Shown: positions 37,219 through 46,949, counted from the first letter of the stretch. The stretch is DNA of 64,000 nucleotides from Aquimarina latercula DSM 2041 (GCF_000430645.1 NZ_KE387185.1:1337780-1401779); one strand, 5' to 3'. Notes: generated by a model from the sequence alone, not told the origin. Numbers and translations: made by a program.

Positions 37219-37495
37219 GGATGAGTCGTGATATTAAGAACTTATAATGCAGATTTAAGATTAGATTATTTCCAAAATTATATAAATAATGCTTTTGTAA
37301 GAAGGTTCGTTTTAGGTTTATAGAAAATCAAAATAAGGACTGGTTTAGGATATTTTTTACTAGTTAATCTATTGATAAACTGGAGTATTACAAAGGGGAA
37401 AAGATCTGATTTTGCATCACTGTTTTGATGTTTTTTAACTTATCTTTATAATTATTAAAACCAATTTAACTATAAAGACTGCTTATAACCAAAGT

Positions 37496-40400
37496 ATGTC
37501 TTACACAAACACTCTTAAAACCATGAAGAACAAACGAATACTTGCCTTATGGGTCTGTCTGATCCTAGGTGTGTCGCTATTTGCGCAGAAAACTCAAAAA
37601 GAACAGGCAATTGAGTATATAAACCTCAAAGGAGAGGTGATATTCGATATTAAGATAGAAAGCCCGTCTCAGCTACAAACCTTTACAAAAGGATTATCCA
37701 TTGTCCATTATGATCAGGTGACAGGTGTTGTAAAGTTAATGGCTAATAAGTCTCAATTTGATGAATTTCTAGATAAGGAGATTCCTTTTACTACAACCGA
37801 AGATGATAATATCATCGGGTATAGAACAATGACATCGGATCTTTCTATTAAAGCTGCAACATTTCCTTTAACTGCTTACCCAACATATGCTGATTATGTG
37901 AGTATGATGAATGATTTTGCTACCAATAACCCAACGATATGTCAAATCCAAAATATTGGCGCCACCACAGAAGGGGATAAAGCATTGCTTTTTGTGAAAT
38001 TGTCTGATAATGTAGGTGCAAATGAACAAGAGCCACGTGTTATGTATACGTCTTCTATGCACGGAGATGAGATTGCTGGATATCCAATGATGCTTAATCT
38101 TATTGATTTTTTATTAACTGCTTATAATGATACCTCTCATCCAAGGCATGTAGAAATTAAGCAGCTTTTGGATAATAATGAAGTATGGATTAATCCATTA
38201 GCGAATCCTGATGGAACGTATAGAAATAGTGCTAGTAATACATCGGTAGCTAATGCTACTCGTGGTAATGCTAACAATGTAGATCTTAATCGTAATTACC
38301 CTGATCCAGATGATGGAGCGAATCCTGACGGAAATAGTTATCAAATAGAAACACAACATTTTATGAATTTTGCTGCATCAACACACTTCGTACTGTCAGC
38401 TAACTTTCATGGCGGTATTGAGTTGATTAATTATCCTTGGGATACTTATGCTGGAGCGCATCCTGATGAGGATTATTTTGTTCATGTTTCCGAAGAATAT
38501 AGAGATTTCTGTCAGCAGAATAGTCCAAGTGGATATTTTGATGCCTTAAATAATGGAGTTACTAATGGATATGATTGGTATGAGGTACAAGGAGGAAGAC
38601 AGGATTATCAAATACATTTTCATAAAGGGAGAGAAGTAACTGTAGAGCTTTCTAACGCAAAAACTCCTCCTGCAAATCAATTAGTGAATTTCTGGAATTA
38701 TAATCAAGAAGCACTTATTGGTTTTTTAAAACAAGTAAATTATGGAATACGTGGTATTGTTACTGATGCTGCAACGAATCAACCTATAGATGCAAAAGTG
38801 ACTGTTGTTGGGAAAGAGGCGTATGAAACATGGACACCTACCGAATTGCCAGAAGGGGATTATTATAGACCAATTAAAGCAGGAACGTATACCGTTCTTT
38901 ATGAAGCAGAATGTTATGAGTCAAAAACTATAACAGGTGTCGTAATTGCAGATGGTCAATCGGTAATACAAGATGTTCAACTTACCCCATTAGTAGCAAC
39001 TGCTCCAACAGGATTAACGGTTTCTTCTGTGCAATCGACTAGTGCTGATTTAAATTGGTCAGGTAGTGTCGGAGCTAGTTTTGATCTTCGGTATAGGGAG
39101 ATAGGCGCTGTTAATTGGACGGTAGTTTCAGTAAATACTAGTACGACTAGTATTTCCGGTTTAATGGTCGATACTGATTACGAAGCTCAGGTTCGTAGTA
39201 TATGTACAGCAACAATTGTTTCTCCCTATAGTGATTCTGTATCCTTTACTACAACTACTACACCTGCTTGCACTGGGATTACTATATTTCCATATGCAGA
39301 AGGTTTTGAGTCGAATATTGGACTATGGACGAATAATACTAATGATGATATTAATTGGACTCGAGATAGTAATGGAACACCTTCTAGTGGAACAGGACCA
39401 TCTTCTGCTCAAGAAGGCTCATTTTATATGTTTATAGAAGCTTCAGGAAATGGTACTGGATATCCTGGGAAAATAGCGTTATTTGATAGTCCTTGTGTCG
39501 ACCTTTCGGTATTAACGGGTGCAACGTTAGAGTTTGGATATCATATGAATGGGACTAATATGGGATCTTTAGAAGTTTTGGTTAGTAACAATGATGGATC
39601 AAGTTATGCATCGATTTGGAGTAAGAGTGGAAGTCAAGGAGATCAATGGAATCAGGTCTCATTAGATATTTCTGCATATGCTGGTTCGGTGATGCAGCTC
39701 AGGTTTAAGGGAACTACGGGAAATGGATTTCGAAGTGATATAGCTATTGATGATTTAAAAATTATTTCCACAACACCTGATTCTCAAGCTCCGTCAACAC
39801 CGACGAATCTAATTGCGTCTAATATTACAGGAACTACTGTGGATTTATCTTGGAATGCATCTACTGATGACATAGGTGTTTCTGAATATGAAGTATATCA
39901 AGGAGCAACTTTAATAGGAACTTCGGCAGCTACGAATACTACTATTGGTGGATTAAACCCAGATTCAGAATATACTTTTGTGGTGATAGCAAAAGATGCT
40001 GCTGGGAATAGTTCTTCTGCAAGTGATTCTGTGACTTTTACCACAACTGGTGTTGTAATTACATATTGTAATAGTCAAGGTACTAATGTAAATGATGAAT
40101 ATATTGATTATGTAGGTATAGGAGGTATAGATAATGTTTCTGCTGCAACGAGCGGATATACGGATTACACAAGCCAAACTGGTGCTGTGTCTTATGGACA
40201 AAATACTATTGTGTTAAGTCTTAATTATACAGGGACAGTATATACAGAATATTGGAATGTTTGGATTGATTATAATAAAAATGGAGCTTTTGAGAGTTCG
40301 GAGTTAATAGTTTCCGAATCTACACGTAGTGATGCAAATCAATCATATGATTTTACGATACCTTCTAGTGCATTGTCAGGAGCAACAAGAATGCGAGTAA

Positions 40401-40756
40401 CTTTAAAGTATAATGCAACAGCTACACCTTGTGAGACTTTTACATATGGAGAAGTAGAAGATTATACTATAAATATTGGAGGAGCTACTGCTTCCCGAGA
40501 AAGTAATGTTTTAAGTTTTGGGACGAATGAAAAATTACAGTTATATCCTAACCCCGTTAGCAAAGGAGTTTTATTTGTTAGAGGAGTTTCTGATGAAGAG
40601 TCAAAAGTTACTATTTATAATTATGCCGGACAGAAAGTAATAAATACTAAAATCATTAATGGTAATATTGATGTAAGTAGTTTGTCTAGTGGATTATATC
40701 TTTTACAATTAGGGAACAATGATCATAAAAGAATGAAAAGATTTATAGTTCAATAA
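37496..40756 (+). CDS. T9SS-sorted M14 zinc carboxypeptidase, multidomain
   Basis: The frame begins at 37496, but the ATG at 37523 (MKNKRILALWVCLILG) places the signal peptide correctly and is the likelier start. Domain order in the 1086-aa product: M14 carboxypeptidase at about 110-410, with zinc ligands in MHGDE and FHGG and a NLNR-like VDLNRNYPDPD segment; a CarboxypepD_reg beta domain (about 415-490); a fibronectin III domain (about 500-590); a MAM-like domain (about 600-755); a second fibronectin III domain; a GEVED domain (VWIDYNKNGAFE...YGEVEDYTI) to about 990; and a T9SS type A tail (LYPNPVSKGVL...LSSGLYLLQL). It is a secreted or surface peptidase. A strong terminator follows. Confidence 0.93.
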   Translation: MSYTNTLKTMKNKRILALWVCLILGVSLFAQKTQKEQAIEYINLKGEVIFDIKIESPSQLQTFTKGLSIVHYDQVTGVVKLMANKSQFDEFLDKEIPFTTTEDDNIIGYRTMTSDLSIKAATFPLTAYPTYADYVSMMNDFATNNPTICQIQNIGATTEGDKALLFVKLSDNVGANEQEPRVMYTSSMHGDEIAGYPMMLNLIDFLLTAYNDTSHPRHVEIKQLLDNNEVWINPLANPDGTYRNSASNTSVANATRGNANNVDLNRNYPDPDDGANPDGNSYQIETQHFMNFAASTHFVLSANFHGGIELINYPWDTYAGAHPDEDYFVHVSEEYRDFCQQNSPSGYFDALNNGVTNGYDWYEVQGGRQDYQIHFHKGREVTVELSNAKTPPANQLVNFWNYNQEALIGFLKQVNYGIRGIVTDAATNQPIDAKVTVVGKEAYETWTPTELPEGDYYRPIKAGTYTVLYEAECYESKTITGVVIADGQSVIQDVQLTPLVATAPTGLTVSSVQSTSADLNWSGSVGASFDLRYREIGAVNWTVVSVNTSTTSISGLMVDTDYEAQVRSICTATIVSPYSDSVSFTTTTTPACTGITIFPYAEGFESNIGLWTNNTNDDINWTRDSNGTPSSGTGPSSAQEGSFYMFIEASGNGTGYPGKIALFDSPCVDLSVLTGATLEFGYHMNGTNMGSLEVLVSNNDGSSYASIWSKSGSQGDQWNQVSLDISAYAGSVMQLRFKGTTGNGFRSDIAIDDLKIISTTPDSQAPSTPTNLIASNITGTTVDLSWNASTDDIGVSEYEVYQGATLIGTSAATNTTIGGLNPDSEYTFVVIAKDAAGNSSSASDSVTFTTTGVVITYCNSQGTNVNDEYIDYVGIGGIDNVSAATSGYTDYTSQTGAVSYGQNTIVLSLNYTGTVYTEYWNVWIDYNKNGAFESSELIVSESTRSDANQSYDFTIPSSALSGATRMRVTLKYNATATPCETFTYGEVEDYTINIGGATASRESNVLSFGTNEKLQLYPNPVSKGVLFVRGVSDEESKVTIYNYAGQKVINTKIINGNIDVSSLSSGLYLLQLGNNDHKRMKRFIVQ

Positions 40757-40789
40757 ATATAGTTTTGAAATAACAAAATATAAAATTAT

Positions 40790-40839
40790 AAGAAGGTTAA
40801 ATCAAGAGGTTTTCCTCCGAAAGTTTAGCCTTCTTTTTT
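40790..40839 (+). terminator. Terminator after the carboxypeptidase gene
   Basis: AAGAAGGTTAAA (40790-40801) pairs with TTTAGCCTTCTT (40824-40835), with one G-U and an inner GAGG/CCTC hairpin, and is followed by a T run. Confidence 0.85.
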
Positions 40840-41179
40840 ACTCCCGTAGTTGCAGTATTTGCCAATAAAAAACCTTTAGAAATCTTTACTGTTTTCGTAT
40901 ATTTATATATGCTTTTCAACGCGCTGTATGTATTGGTTTTATTGTAAAATCTATGACAAAAGTGTGCAAATGGTTTACTGTAATTATGTGCAAAAAAGAA
41001 AAAAATTCTGGGTTCCTGCAGGTTCATAATTAAGCCTTGGAATTTTAACTTTTAGTACTCTTAATCAAGCTCTAGATGATGATTTAAATTCAAGAAAAAG
41101 TCTGAGAAATTTAGTTATATGGATAAAGGTTTTTTCGAATAAAGTAATTCTTGTAGAGGTAATCAAATTTTTTTAACGT
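40840..41179. other. Intergenic region before the lysis genes, nothing clear
   Basis: A 340-bp stretch follows the terminator. A 76-codon minus-strand ORF spans 40797-41027, but it runs through the terminator hairpin and its protein looks random, so it is not called. No good TAnnTTTG promoter for the endolysin gene was found. Confidence 0.5.
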
Positions 41180-41608
41180 ATGAATATTTTAGAAATGGCG
41201 CTATCTCAGTATGGCGTTACAGAGATTAATGGTTCTAAAGATCACCCACAGATCGTTTCTTATTTTAATGAAATTGGTTTTGACGGTCCCCAATTACGTA
41301 ATGACACTGCTTGGTGCAGTGCATTTGCTAATTGGGTAGCAAAAAAGACTGGATATTCCTATTCAGGACAGCTTAATGCTCGTAGTTGGCTTAATGTAGG
41401 TGAATCTACAGATACACCGACTGCTGGTGATATAGTGGTTTTGTGGAAAGAAAAGCCGTGCAGTAGAAAAGGTCATGTAGGTTTTTTTATTAAAGAAACT
41501 AGAGGGTTTGTATACGTTCTGGGAGGAAATCAAGATAATAGAGTATGTATAAGAGCATATCCTAAAAATCGAGTATTAGATTACAAAAAATTAATGAAAC
41601 ATGGATAA
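41180..41608 (+). CDS. Phage-type endolysin, TIGR02594-like NlpC/P60-CHAP peptidase
   Basis: The 142-aa protein matches the compact cysteine amidase/peptidase type found in phage lysis and tailocin modules: an N-terminal substrate segment (ILEMALSQYGVTEINGSKDHPQIV), catalytic Cys46 in DTAWCSAFANWVAKKTG, His99 in RKGHVGFF and a GGNQDN loop. There is no signal peptide, so it needs a holin to reach the wall. Its stop overlaps the start of the holin-like gene by 8 bp, a classic translationally coupled lysis pair. The rest of a phage is not in the window. Confidence 0.82.
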   Translation: MNILEMALSQYGVTEINGSKDHPQIVSYFNEIGFDGPQLRNDTAWCSAFANWVAKKTGYSYSGQLNARSWLNVGESTDTPTAGDIVVLWKEKPCSRKGHVGFFIKETRGFVYVLGGNQDNRVCIRAYPKNRVLDYKKLMKHG

Positions 41609-42011
41609 AATTATAAGTATGGTATTTTGGTTGCTTACGATTCTTTCACCAGTTAATGGAGTAATGATGACAATGGTCTTCCTTATTTTGGTAGACTTTA
41701 TTACAGGTTCGTATGCGGCTTATAAAAATAAAATCCCAATAAGTAGCGAACGAATTGGGAATACGATCTCTAAGTTTTTTATATATAACTTAGTAATTCT
41801 AGCATCGTTCTTATTAGAAGAGTATATTGTAAATGAGGTTCCCTTTCTTAAGATAATAGCAGGTTTTGTTGCTATTACAGAGATAAAATCTATTTTAGAA
41901 AATTTTAATAAAATTTATGGTCTTGACCTTTTTAGAGCTTTAGTAAGTTTATTAAAGTCCGGAGACCTTTCAGATACAATACGAGCTATCTCAAAAGAGG
42001 GAAAAAAGTAA
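41601..42011 (+). CDS. Phage holin-like membrane protein
   Basis: This 136-aa protein has three hydrophobic segments (SMVFWLLTILSPVNGVMMTMVFLILVD, FFIYNLVILASFLLEEYIV and FLKIIAGFVAITEI), a charged loop between the first two and a polar C-terminus. Size, topology and the 8-bp overlap with the endolysin gene fit toxin-secretion/phage-lysis holins. It should make the membrane lesion that releases the endolysin. A long inverted repeat follows the gene. Confidence 0.75.
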   Translation: MDKIISMVFWLLTILSPVNGVMMTMVFLILVDFITGSYAAYKNKIPISSERIGNTISKFFIYNLVILASFLLEEYIVNEVPFLKIIAGFVAITEIKSILENFNKIYGLDLFRALVSLLKSGDLSDTIRAISKEGKK

Positions 42012-42025
42012 TTAAATAAAAAACT

Positions 42026-42136
42026 GGTATATTCTGATTATTTCTTCATCAAAATTACAACAACCGCTATTTTGATAATATCGTGATAAACGAATGCTTG
42101 GGTAATGTCAAAATCAAGAAATAATCAGAGTATATC
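42026..42136. repeat. Long 21-bp inverted repeat between convergent genes
   Basis: Arms at 42026-42046 and 42116-42136 pair over 21 bp with two G-U wobbles. Inside, ATCAAAAT and ATTTTGAT form an 8-bp hairpin, leaving a partly unstructured loop. It lies between the holin-like gene (plus) and the aromatic hydroxylase gene (minus), so it may end transcription from both sides; its size is large for a terminator and there is no long T run. Confidence 0.6.
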
Positions 42137-42168
42137 TTATTTACTAGACTAAAAGTAAAACTTTAAAG

Positions 42169-43929
42169 TTAAGCTATTAAAGTCTTTTGGTTAATAATTT
42201 TAATCCCGCTATCTATTAGGTGTCTTATTTCTGTCTTTTTTGTTTTAATATGATCTAAATGATTTAATATTTCAGTTGCAAATTTAGGTTCTCTGTCATG
42301 AACTAATTCGTAAATCTCAATAGATAATAACCAATCCTCTGAATGATCTTTTTTTATAATGTCAAATACCGATTCTAGGGAAAATTTAGAATTTTCTCCA
42401 TTTCGTATATTTTTAACCGCTTGATATAAGGAATGTAATTCTTGCTCTTTTGTAGAGTATGTTCGTTTTATTGTATTCATATCTGGGTTATGAGTAATCA
42501 TGTCAAATGAGTAATCATCAGCAGGTCCAGAGAATGCTGAAAGAATCTCTTTTCCTACAGCTAAATCAAATGTCCCCCATTCAGGTTTAAACAAATATTC
42601 ATTTTGATATTTAATAGTACATTCTTTAAACTGAATTAAAATAAGTTCTCCTTTAATGTTTCTCATTCCGGTAATATTTATTCCTGCAATTGTAATCCCA
42701 CTTTCGAACTCAAATTCTATATATTCTCCATCATAGAAATTATAGGCTTTTAAATCTCTCGGTGACATGTTTTCAATAGCTAAATTGATACCTTTAAGTT
42801 TACCAAGAGGTGATCTAAAACCATTAGGGTGTATGTCAATACCTTGGCCAATTAATTCTTTTTCTCTAAACGAAAGTGCAGTAGGACCTTCAGTTTCAAA
42901 ATAAATTACTTCATTATCTTCGTTTTTGATCATTCTTGTAAAAACGCCAGAAATTTGTAAACCAGTACTTAATTCTATAGTTCCTAAATTCTGAGACTCA
43001 ATAAGTTTGGCTAGTCCACGATGCCCTCCTTTTCTTAAAGCCATGGTATCCGCAAATTCTTCTAATACCTGACATAGATAGGCAAAATCTGGAGTGACGA
43101 ATAATTGGGGTTGAGGTTTTGTAATATCAAAATCACGGAACGCAGCATCAGGTGTGTAAGAAAGTTTTTCTACATTATCAGTCATGCACCATTCGCTTTC
43201 TCCAATAGAGGAGAGTAATCCTGCGCCATAAATTTTAGGATCCTCTACAGTGCCAATAAGACCGTATTCCACTGTCCACCAATGTAGATTACGAATTAAA
43301 GCCATTTCCGAAGGCTCTGATTTTTGATTTTGTAGTTCATTTACTCTGTTTTCAGCGTCTTTAATAGCTTCTGGATCGGTATCTGGTGATTCTTTAAGAA
43401 TTGACAATGTCCGCACTGCATCATACATATCGTAGTCTCTCTTAGAGGAAATAGCTTTGCAGCCAATTTTTCCAAATCGTCGCAAATATTCGGCATAATC
43501 TGGATTAGCAATAATGGGAGCATGTCCTGCTGCTTCATGGATAATATCTGGAGCAGGAGTATATTCTATGTTTTCTAACTGTCTTATATCAGATGCTATA
43601 ACTAGTATGTTATATGCTTGAAATTCCATAAAAGCATTGGGAGGAATAAATCCGTCTACAGCAACTGCTGCCCAGCCAATTTCTTTTAGGATTCTATTCA
43701 TGCCATACATACTTGGAATTTCATCGATAGAAATTCCTGTTTTTTCTAACCCTTTTAAATAAGATTTATGAGCCACTTTGCTTAATGAAACTATGTTTTT
43801 TCGCATCACATATCTCCAGACGGCTTGATCAATAGCAGTGTATTCATCGTAATTCTGAGGTTTGATAAATTGCTTGAGGTGTGGGGGTAACCTGTCAAGT
43901 AATGGATTGGATTCTATTTGTGATGACAT
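42169..43929 (-). CDS. Aromatic amino acid hydroxylase (phenylalanine 4-monooxygenase type), long form
   Basis: The N-terminal part of this 586-aa protein is a pterin-dependent hydroxylase: iron ligands His131 and His136 in DIIHEAAGHAP and Glu221 in WWTVEYGLIG are all present, with DVLEF-like and substrate-pocket segments around them. Bacterial PhhA enzymes are about 260-300 aa; here a C-terminal extension of about 280 residues of beta-rich then helical sequence follows, as known from Flavobacteriaceae homologues, with no recognised domain. It should convert phenylalanine to tyrosine using tetrahydrobiopterin, the first catabolic step. No pterin dehydratase is adjacent. It lies 2.4 kb upstream of the phenylacetate gene cluster, on the opposite strand. 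Confidence 0.88.
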   Translation of the reverse strand: MSSQIESNPLLDRLPPHLKQFIKPQNYDEYTAIDQAVWRYVMRKNIVSLSKVAHKSYLKGLEKTGISIDEIPSMYGMNRILKEIGWAAVAVDGFIPPNAFMEFQAYNILVIASDIRQLENIEYTPAPDIIHEAAGHAPIIANPDYAEYLRRFGKIGCKAISSKRDYDMYDAVRTLSILKESPDTDPEAIKDAENRVNELQNQKSEPSEMALIRNLHWWTVEYGLIGTVEDPKIYGAGLLSSIGESEWCMTDNVEKLSYTPDAAFRDFDITKPQPQLFVTPDFAYLCQVLEEFADTMALRKGGHRGLAKLIESQNLGTIELSTGLQISGVFTRMIKNEDNEVIYFETEGPTALSFREKELIGQGIDIHPNGFRSPLGKLKGINLAIENMSPRDLKAYNFYDGEYIEFEFESGITIAGINITGMRNIKGELILIQFKECTIKYQNEYLFKPEWGTFDLAVGKEILSAFSGPADDYSFDMITHNPDMNTIKRTYSTKEQELHSLYQAVKNIRNGENSKFSLESVFDIIKKDHSEDWLLSIEIYELVHDREPKFATEILNHLDHIKTKKTEIRHLIDSGIKIINQKTLIA

Positions 43930-44136
43930 TTTTAAATCAAATTTTGATGCTAAATTCTACAAGCCGAAAAGTACTAGTTTTAATGCTAAGATTAGAATTA
44001 ATTAACTAATTTTGTTTAGATAGTGTAGGGTTTTAAGCAGATATGTTGTTATTATTACAAGTGATTTTGAGATCTTTATCTCGTCTAAAGTAATACATCT
44101 TAAAATCATAACAATTTAATGGATTAGACAAATATT

Positions 44137-45801
44137 ATGAAAAAATTTATTTCTTATGTTCTTATATTGTTTTTTAATGCTGCCATTTTTGGTCAAGTAA
44201 CTAATGAACTTCCTAAGAGTTTAGATGTTAATCTAGTTAAAACAATAAATGAGGTTAAAGTACCATCAGTTAGAATGCCGTATTTTGATTTCCAAAAATT
44301 AAAAGAAGAAGATAAAATCAATGATAAGGACAAGTCGAAAGTGTATAGGTTTGGTCATGAGTTTAAAGTAGATCTTGGGATTACAAATGCTGGATTATGG
44401 ACGGATTTGCCTAATGGCGATAGAATATGGAGAATAAATGTTATCTCTGAAGGTGCAAACACACTAAATTTTGTTTTTAATTCTTTTAGATTGCCAAAAG
44501 GAGGTAAAGTGTATTTGTATAATGAGGAGAAAACATTTCATTTAGGAGCCTATACGGATAAGATGAATAATCCTGATGAAACAATTGGTACGTGGCTTGC
44601 TGATGGAGAAAGTATTATAGTCGAGTATTATGAGCCTAAGGCAGTTAAAGGAGAAGGGAAGTTAAATATAGGTTCTGTTGTACATGGATATAGAAGTGTT
44701 AGTAATTACAAAGCGTATCAAAAGGGTTTAAATACATCCGGTGATTGTAATCAGGATGTAAATTGCCCTGTAGGATCAGATTTTGATAATATAAAAGATA
44801 TCATCAAAAAAGCTGTAGGAATTACTCTTGTTGGAAATAGTGGATTTTGTTCTGGAACTTTAATTAATAACACTAGTAATGATAAAGCTCCTTATTTTCT
44901 TACGGCAAATCATTGTGGAACAGCCAATGCCAATTGGGCATTTCGATTTAATTGGATAAGTACAAATGCGGTTTGTGCAACTTCCGACAATAGTACCGAC
45001 AATGGTCCATCTAATTATTTTCAAACAACTAGTGGCGCTATTTCTAGAGCTAGTAACCCAGAATCTGATGTGCAACTTGTAGAAATTACAGGTGGTTTGG
45101 ATGAAGACTGGGATATTGATTGGGCAGGTTGGGATAGAACGGGTAATACTCCAAGTTTTGTTGTTGGGATTCATCATCCTGATGGAGATATCATGAAAGT
45201 GTGTAGAGAAAATATAAGCCCTACTATCGCTGATAATATAAATATTGGAGGAATACCAGATCCTGTTGATACTTGGAGAGTAGATGATTGGGATTTGGGA
45301 GTTACAGAAGGAGGATCTTCTGGGTCTGCTATTTTTGATCCTTCGGGTCGAATTGTGGGACAGCTTGCTGGAGGAGGTGCTGCCTGTTTTGGAACTAATG
45401 ATAATGGTGCGCCTGATTTTTATGGAAGATTTAGTATTTCTTGGGATTTTGGAACTACGGATAGTACTAGGTTGTCCAACTGGCTTGATCCAGAAAATAC
45501 TGGGAGGACAACACTTAATGCACTTTCGCAAGGGGATGACCCAGGAGATGGTGGTGGAGAAACTTCAGAAGAAATAGTTCTTTTTCCTAATCCAACAGAA
45601 GGTGTATTGATGATTTCTGATGGAGATGAAAGTGAATTCAGTTATATGGTTTTTGATATATTTGGTCAATTAGTTTTAGAAGGACAAGTTAACGATAATA
45701 GGGAAATAGACTTATCTTCAATGTCTTCGGGAATGTACTTTGTGTGTATGGAAAATCTTTCAGTCGGAGGTAGCTTTACTAAAAAAGTGATAGTACGATA
45801 A
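44137..45801 (+). CDS. T9SS-sorted trypsin-like serine endopeptidase (lysyl endopeptidase type)
   Basis: The 554-aa precursor has a signal peptide (ISYVLILFFNAAIFGQ), a propeptide-like region of about 200 aa, then an S1-type protease domain with SGFCSGTLINN, His in FLTANHCGTA, Asp in ESDVQLVEI and Ser in TEGGSSGSAIF. Several cysteines fit the disulfide pattern of lysyl endopeptidases. The end is a T9SS type A tail (LFPNPTEGVLMI...LSSMSSGMYFVCM...KKVIVR). It is a secreted protease, likely for external protein degradation. It is convergent with the META lipoprotein gene with a 5-bp gap. Confidence 0.9.
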   Translation: MKKFISYVLILFFNAAIFGQVTNELPKSLDVNLVKTINEVKVPSVRMPYFDFQKLKEEDKINDKDKSKVYRFGHEFKVDLGITNAGLWTDLPNGDRIWRINVISEGANTLNFVFNSFRLPKGGKVYLYNEEKTFHLGAYTDKMNNPDETIGTWLADGESIIVEYYEPKAVKGEGKLNIGSVVHGYRSVSNYKAYQKGLNTSGDCNQDVNCPVGSDFDNIKDIIKKAVGITLVGNSGFCSGTLINNTSNDKAPYFLTANHCGTANANWAFRFNWISTNAVCATSDNSTDNGPSNYFQTTSGAISRASNPESDVQLVEITGGLDEDWDIDWAGWDRTGNTPSFVVGIHHPDGDIMKVCRENISPTIADNINIGGIPDPVDTWRVDDWDLGVTEGGSSGSAIFDPSGRIVGQLAGGGAACFGTNDNGAPDFYGRFSISWDFGTTDSTRLSNWLDPENTGRTTLNALSQGDDPGDGGGETSEEIVLFPNPTEGVLMISDGDESEFSYMVFDIFGQLVLEGQVNDNREIDLSSMSSGMYFVCMENLSVGGSFTKKVIVR

Positions 45802-45806
45802 TAGTA

Positions 45807-46235
45807 TTAAAAGGTTTTTTTTGCTACAATAATTTTTTGATCATTTTGATTAATTAAATGAAGAGTATTTCCATCTAGTTTTGGGTTTTTCTCATCAGAG
45901 AAGATCTTAAAAAAATCTTTTTCAACAGCACTAGTTTCTTCACAATGTATTTTAGTACCAATTGGAAAACTAGTTGTTAGAGAATTTCCCTCCACATTGT
46001 AATTGCAAGAGTAGGAATTACATCCAGCAAAACCAGAAAGCGTCTTTTTAGAAGGGTTAAAAATTAAAGTTAGTTTGTATTCAGAGACATCATTTCCGTA
46101 AAGTGATGTTACGGCATATGTACCTTCGAGTTCTGATTGTGTGACTGCTTTAGTATCATTAGAATTAACAGCGTTTATAGTGTTACAGTTGCCAAATAAT
46201 AATAAAGAAATTAAAAATAAACCTGCATATTTCAT
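45807..46235 (-). CDS. META-domain lipoprotein (HslJ-like)
   Basis: The 142-aa protein starts with a lipoprotein signal (LLLFGNCNT, Cys at about 17). The mature part fits the META/HslJ fold: LEGTYAVTSLYG, LTLIFNPSKKTLSGFAGCNSYSCNY and a C-terminal HLINQNDQKIIVAKK. META proteins are small periplasmic or outer-membrane proteins tied to stress or antibiotic tolerance, with no known catalytic activity. A TAAATTTG -7 element on the minus strand (46292-46299) lies 57 bp upstream. It is divergent from the tetR-type gene. Confidence 0.85.
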   Translation of the reverse strand: MKYAGLFLISLLLFGNCNTINAVNSNDTKAVTQSELEGTYAVTSLYGNDVSEYKLTLIFNPSKKTLSGFAGCNSYSCNYNVEGNSLTTSFPIGTKIHCEETSAVEKDFFKIFSDEKNPKLDGNTLHLINQNDQKIIVAKKTF

Positions 46236-46379
46236 AGTAATTTATATTTCGTGTAAAATATCAAAGAGATGTAGTAATGTTTCCAATATAACAAATTTAT
46301 TATATTTTTAGTCTTTAATCTCTAAAGAAGGTTTTTGTTAGAGTTTAATGTTTTTATCAATAAGTAAACCCCATTTCCA

Positions 46380-46949
46380 ATGAAACAAGAAAGTAGAAAA
46401 CAAGAAATTGTAAACGCTGCAGCCATTCTTTTTAAAGAAAAAGGATATAGCGCGGTTACAATGAGAGATTTGGCAACCGCTATGGGGATCAAAGCTGCTA
46501 GTTTGTATAATCATATCCAATCCAAACAAGAAATTTTATCTACAATTATTATTGAACTTGCAGAAGAATTTACTACAGGAATGAACCTTATAGTAAAATC
46601 TGATCAAAATGCTATTCAGAAGTTAGAAAACATAATAAGTCTTCATATCGATGTTACTTTAAGAAATGCTGATGGGTTGGCATCACTTAATAATGATTGG
46701 ATGCATTTAGAAGAAGATAATCTTTTGTCATTTGAAAAAATGCGAAATGATTATGAGGAAAATTTTAGACGAATAGTGAAAAAGGGAGTGGATGCAAAAG
46801 AGATTAAATCCAACAATATTGAAATTATAGTATTCTCTACTTTATCTACCTTAAGAACTCTTTATTTATGGTATCCGAAGCAAAAAAATATTGATGCTGG
46901 GATACTAAAAAAAGATATGATTGAAGTATTACTAAAAGGTGTAGTTTAA
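46380..46949 (+). CDS. TetR/AcrR-family regulator of the phenylacetate operon
   Basis: The 189-aa protein has the TetR helix-turn-helix at about 10-55 (REIVNAAAILFKEKGYSAVTMRDLATAMGIKAASLYNHIQSKQEIL is its span) and an all-helical ligand-binding part. It lies directly upstream of paaE, 78 bp apart, and the gap holds two perfect palindromes at a promoter. By position it is the local repressor of the paa genes, probably released by phenylacetyl-CoA as for other PaaR-type TetR proteins; the effector is inferred. It shares no sequence signature that proves ligand identity. Confidence 0.88.
   Translation: MKQESRKQEIVNAAAILFKEKGYSAVTMRDLATAMGIKAASLYNHIQSKQEILSTIIIELAEEFTTGMNLIVKSDQNAIQKLENIISLHIDVTLRNADGLASLNNDWMHLEEDNLLSFEKMRNDYEENFRRIVKKGVDAKEIKSNNIEIIVFSTLSTLRTLYLWYPKQKNIDAGILKKDMIEVLLKGVV

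Noticed and set aside
37233-37328. 31-codon GTG ORF downstream of the 51-aa gene
   Set aside because: No ATG start and no family resemblance; too short to support.
40797-41027. 76-codon minus-strand ORF
   Set aside because: It runs through the strong terminator of the carboxypeptidase gene, has an odd composition and no recognisable features.
44860-45531. 223-codon minus-strand ORF
   Set aside because: It lies wholly inside the serine protease gene, whose domains and catalytic residues are clear; the antisense protein is Ser/Ile-rich and meaningless.
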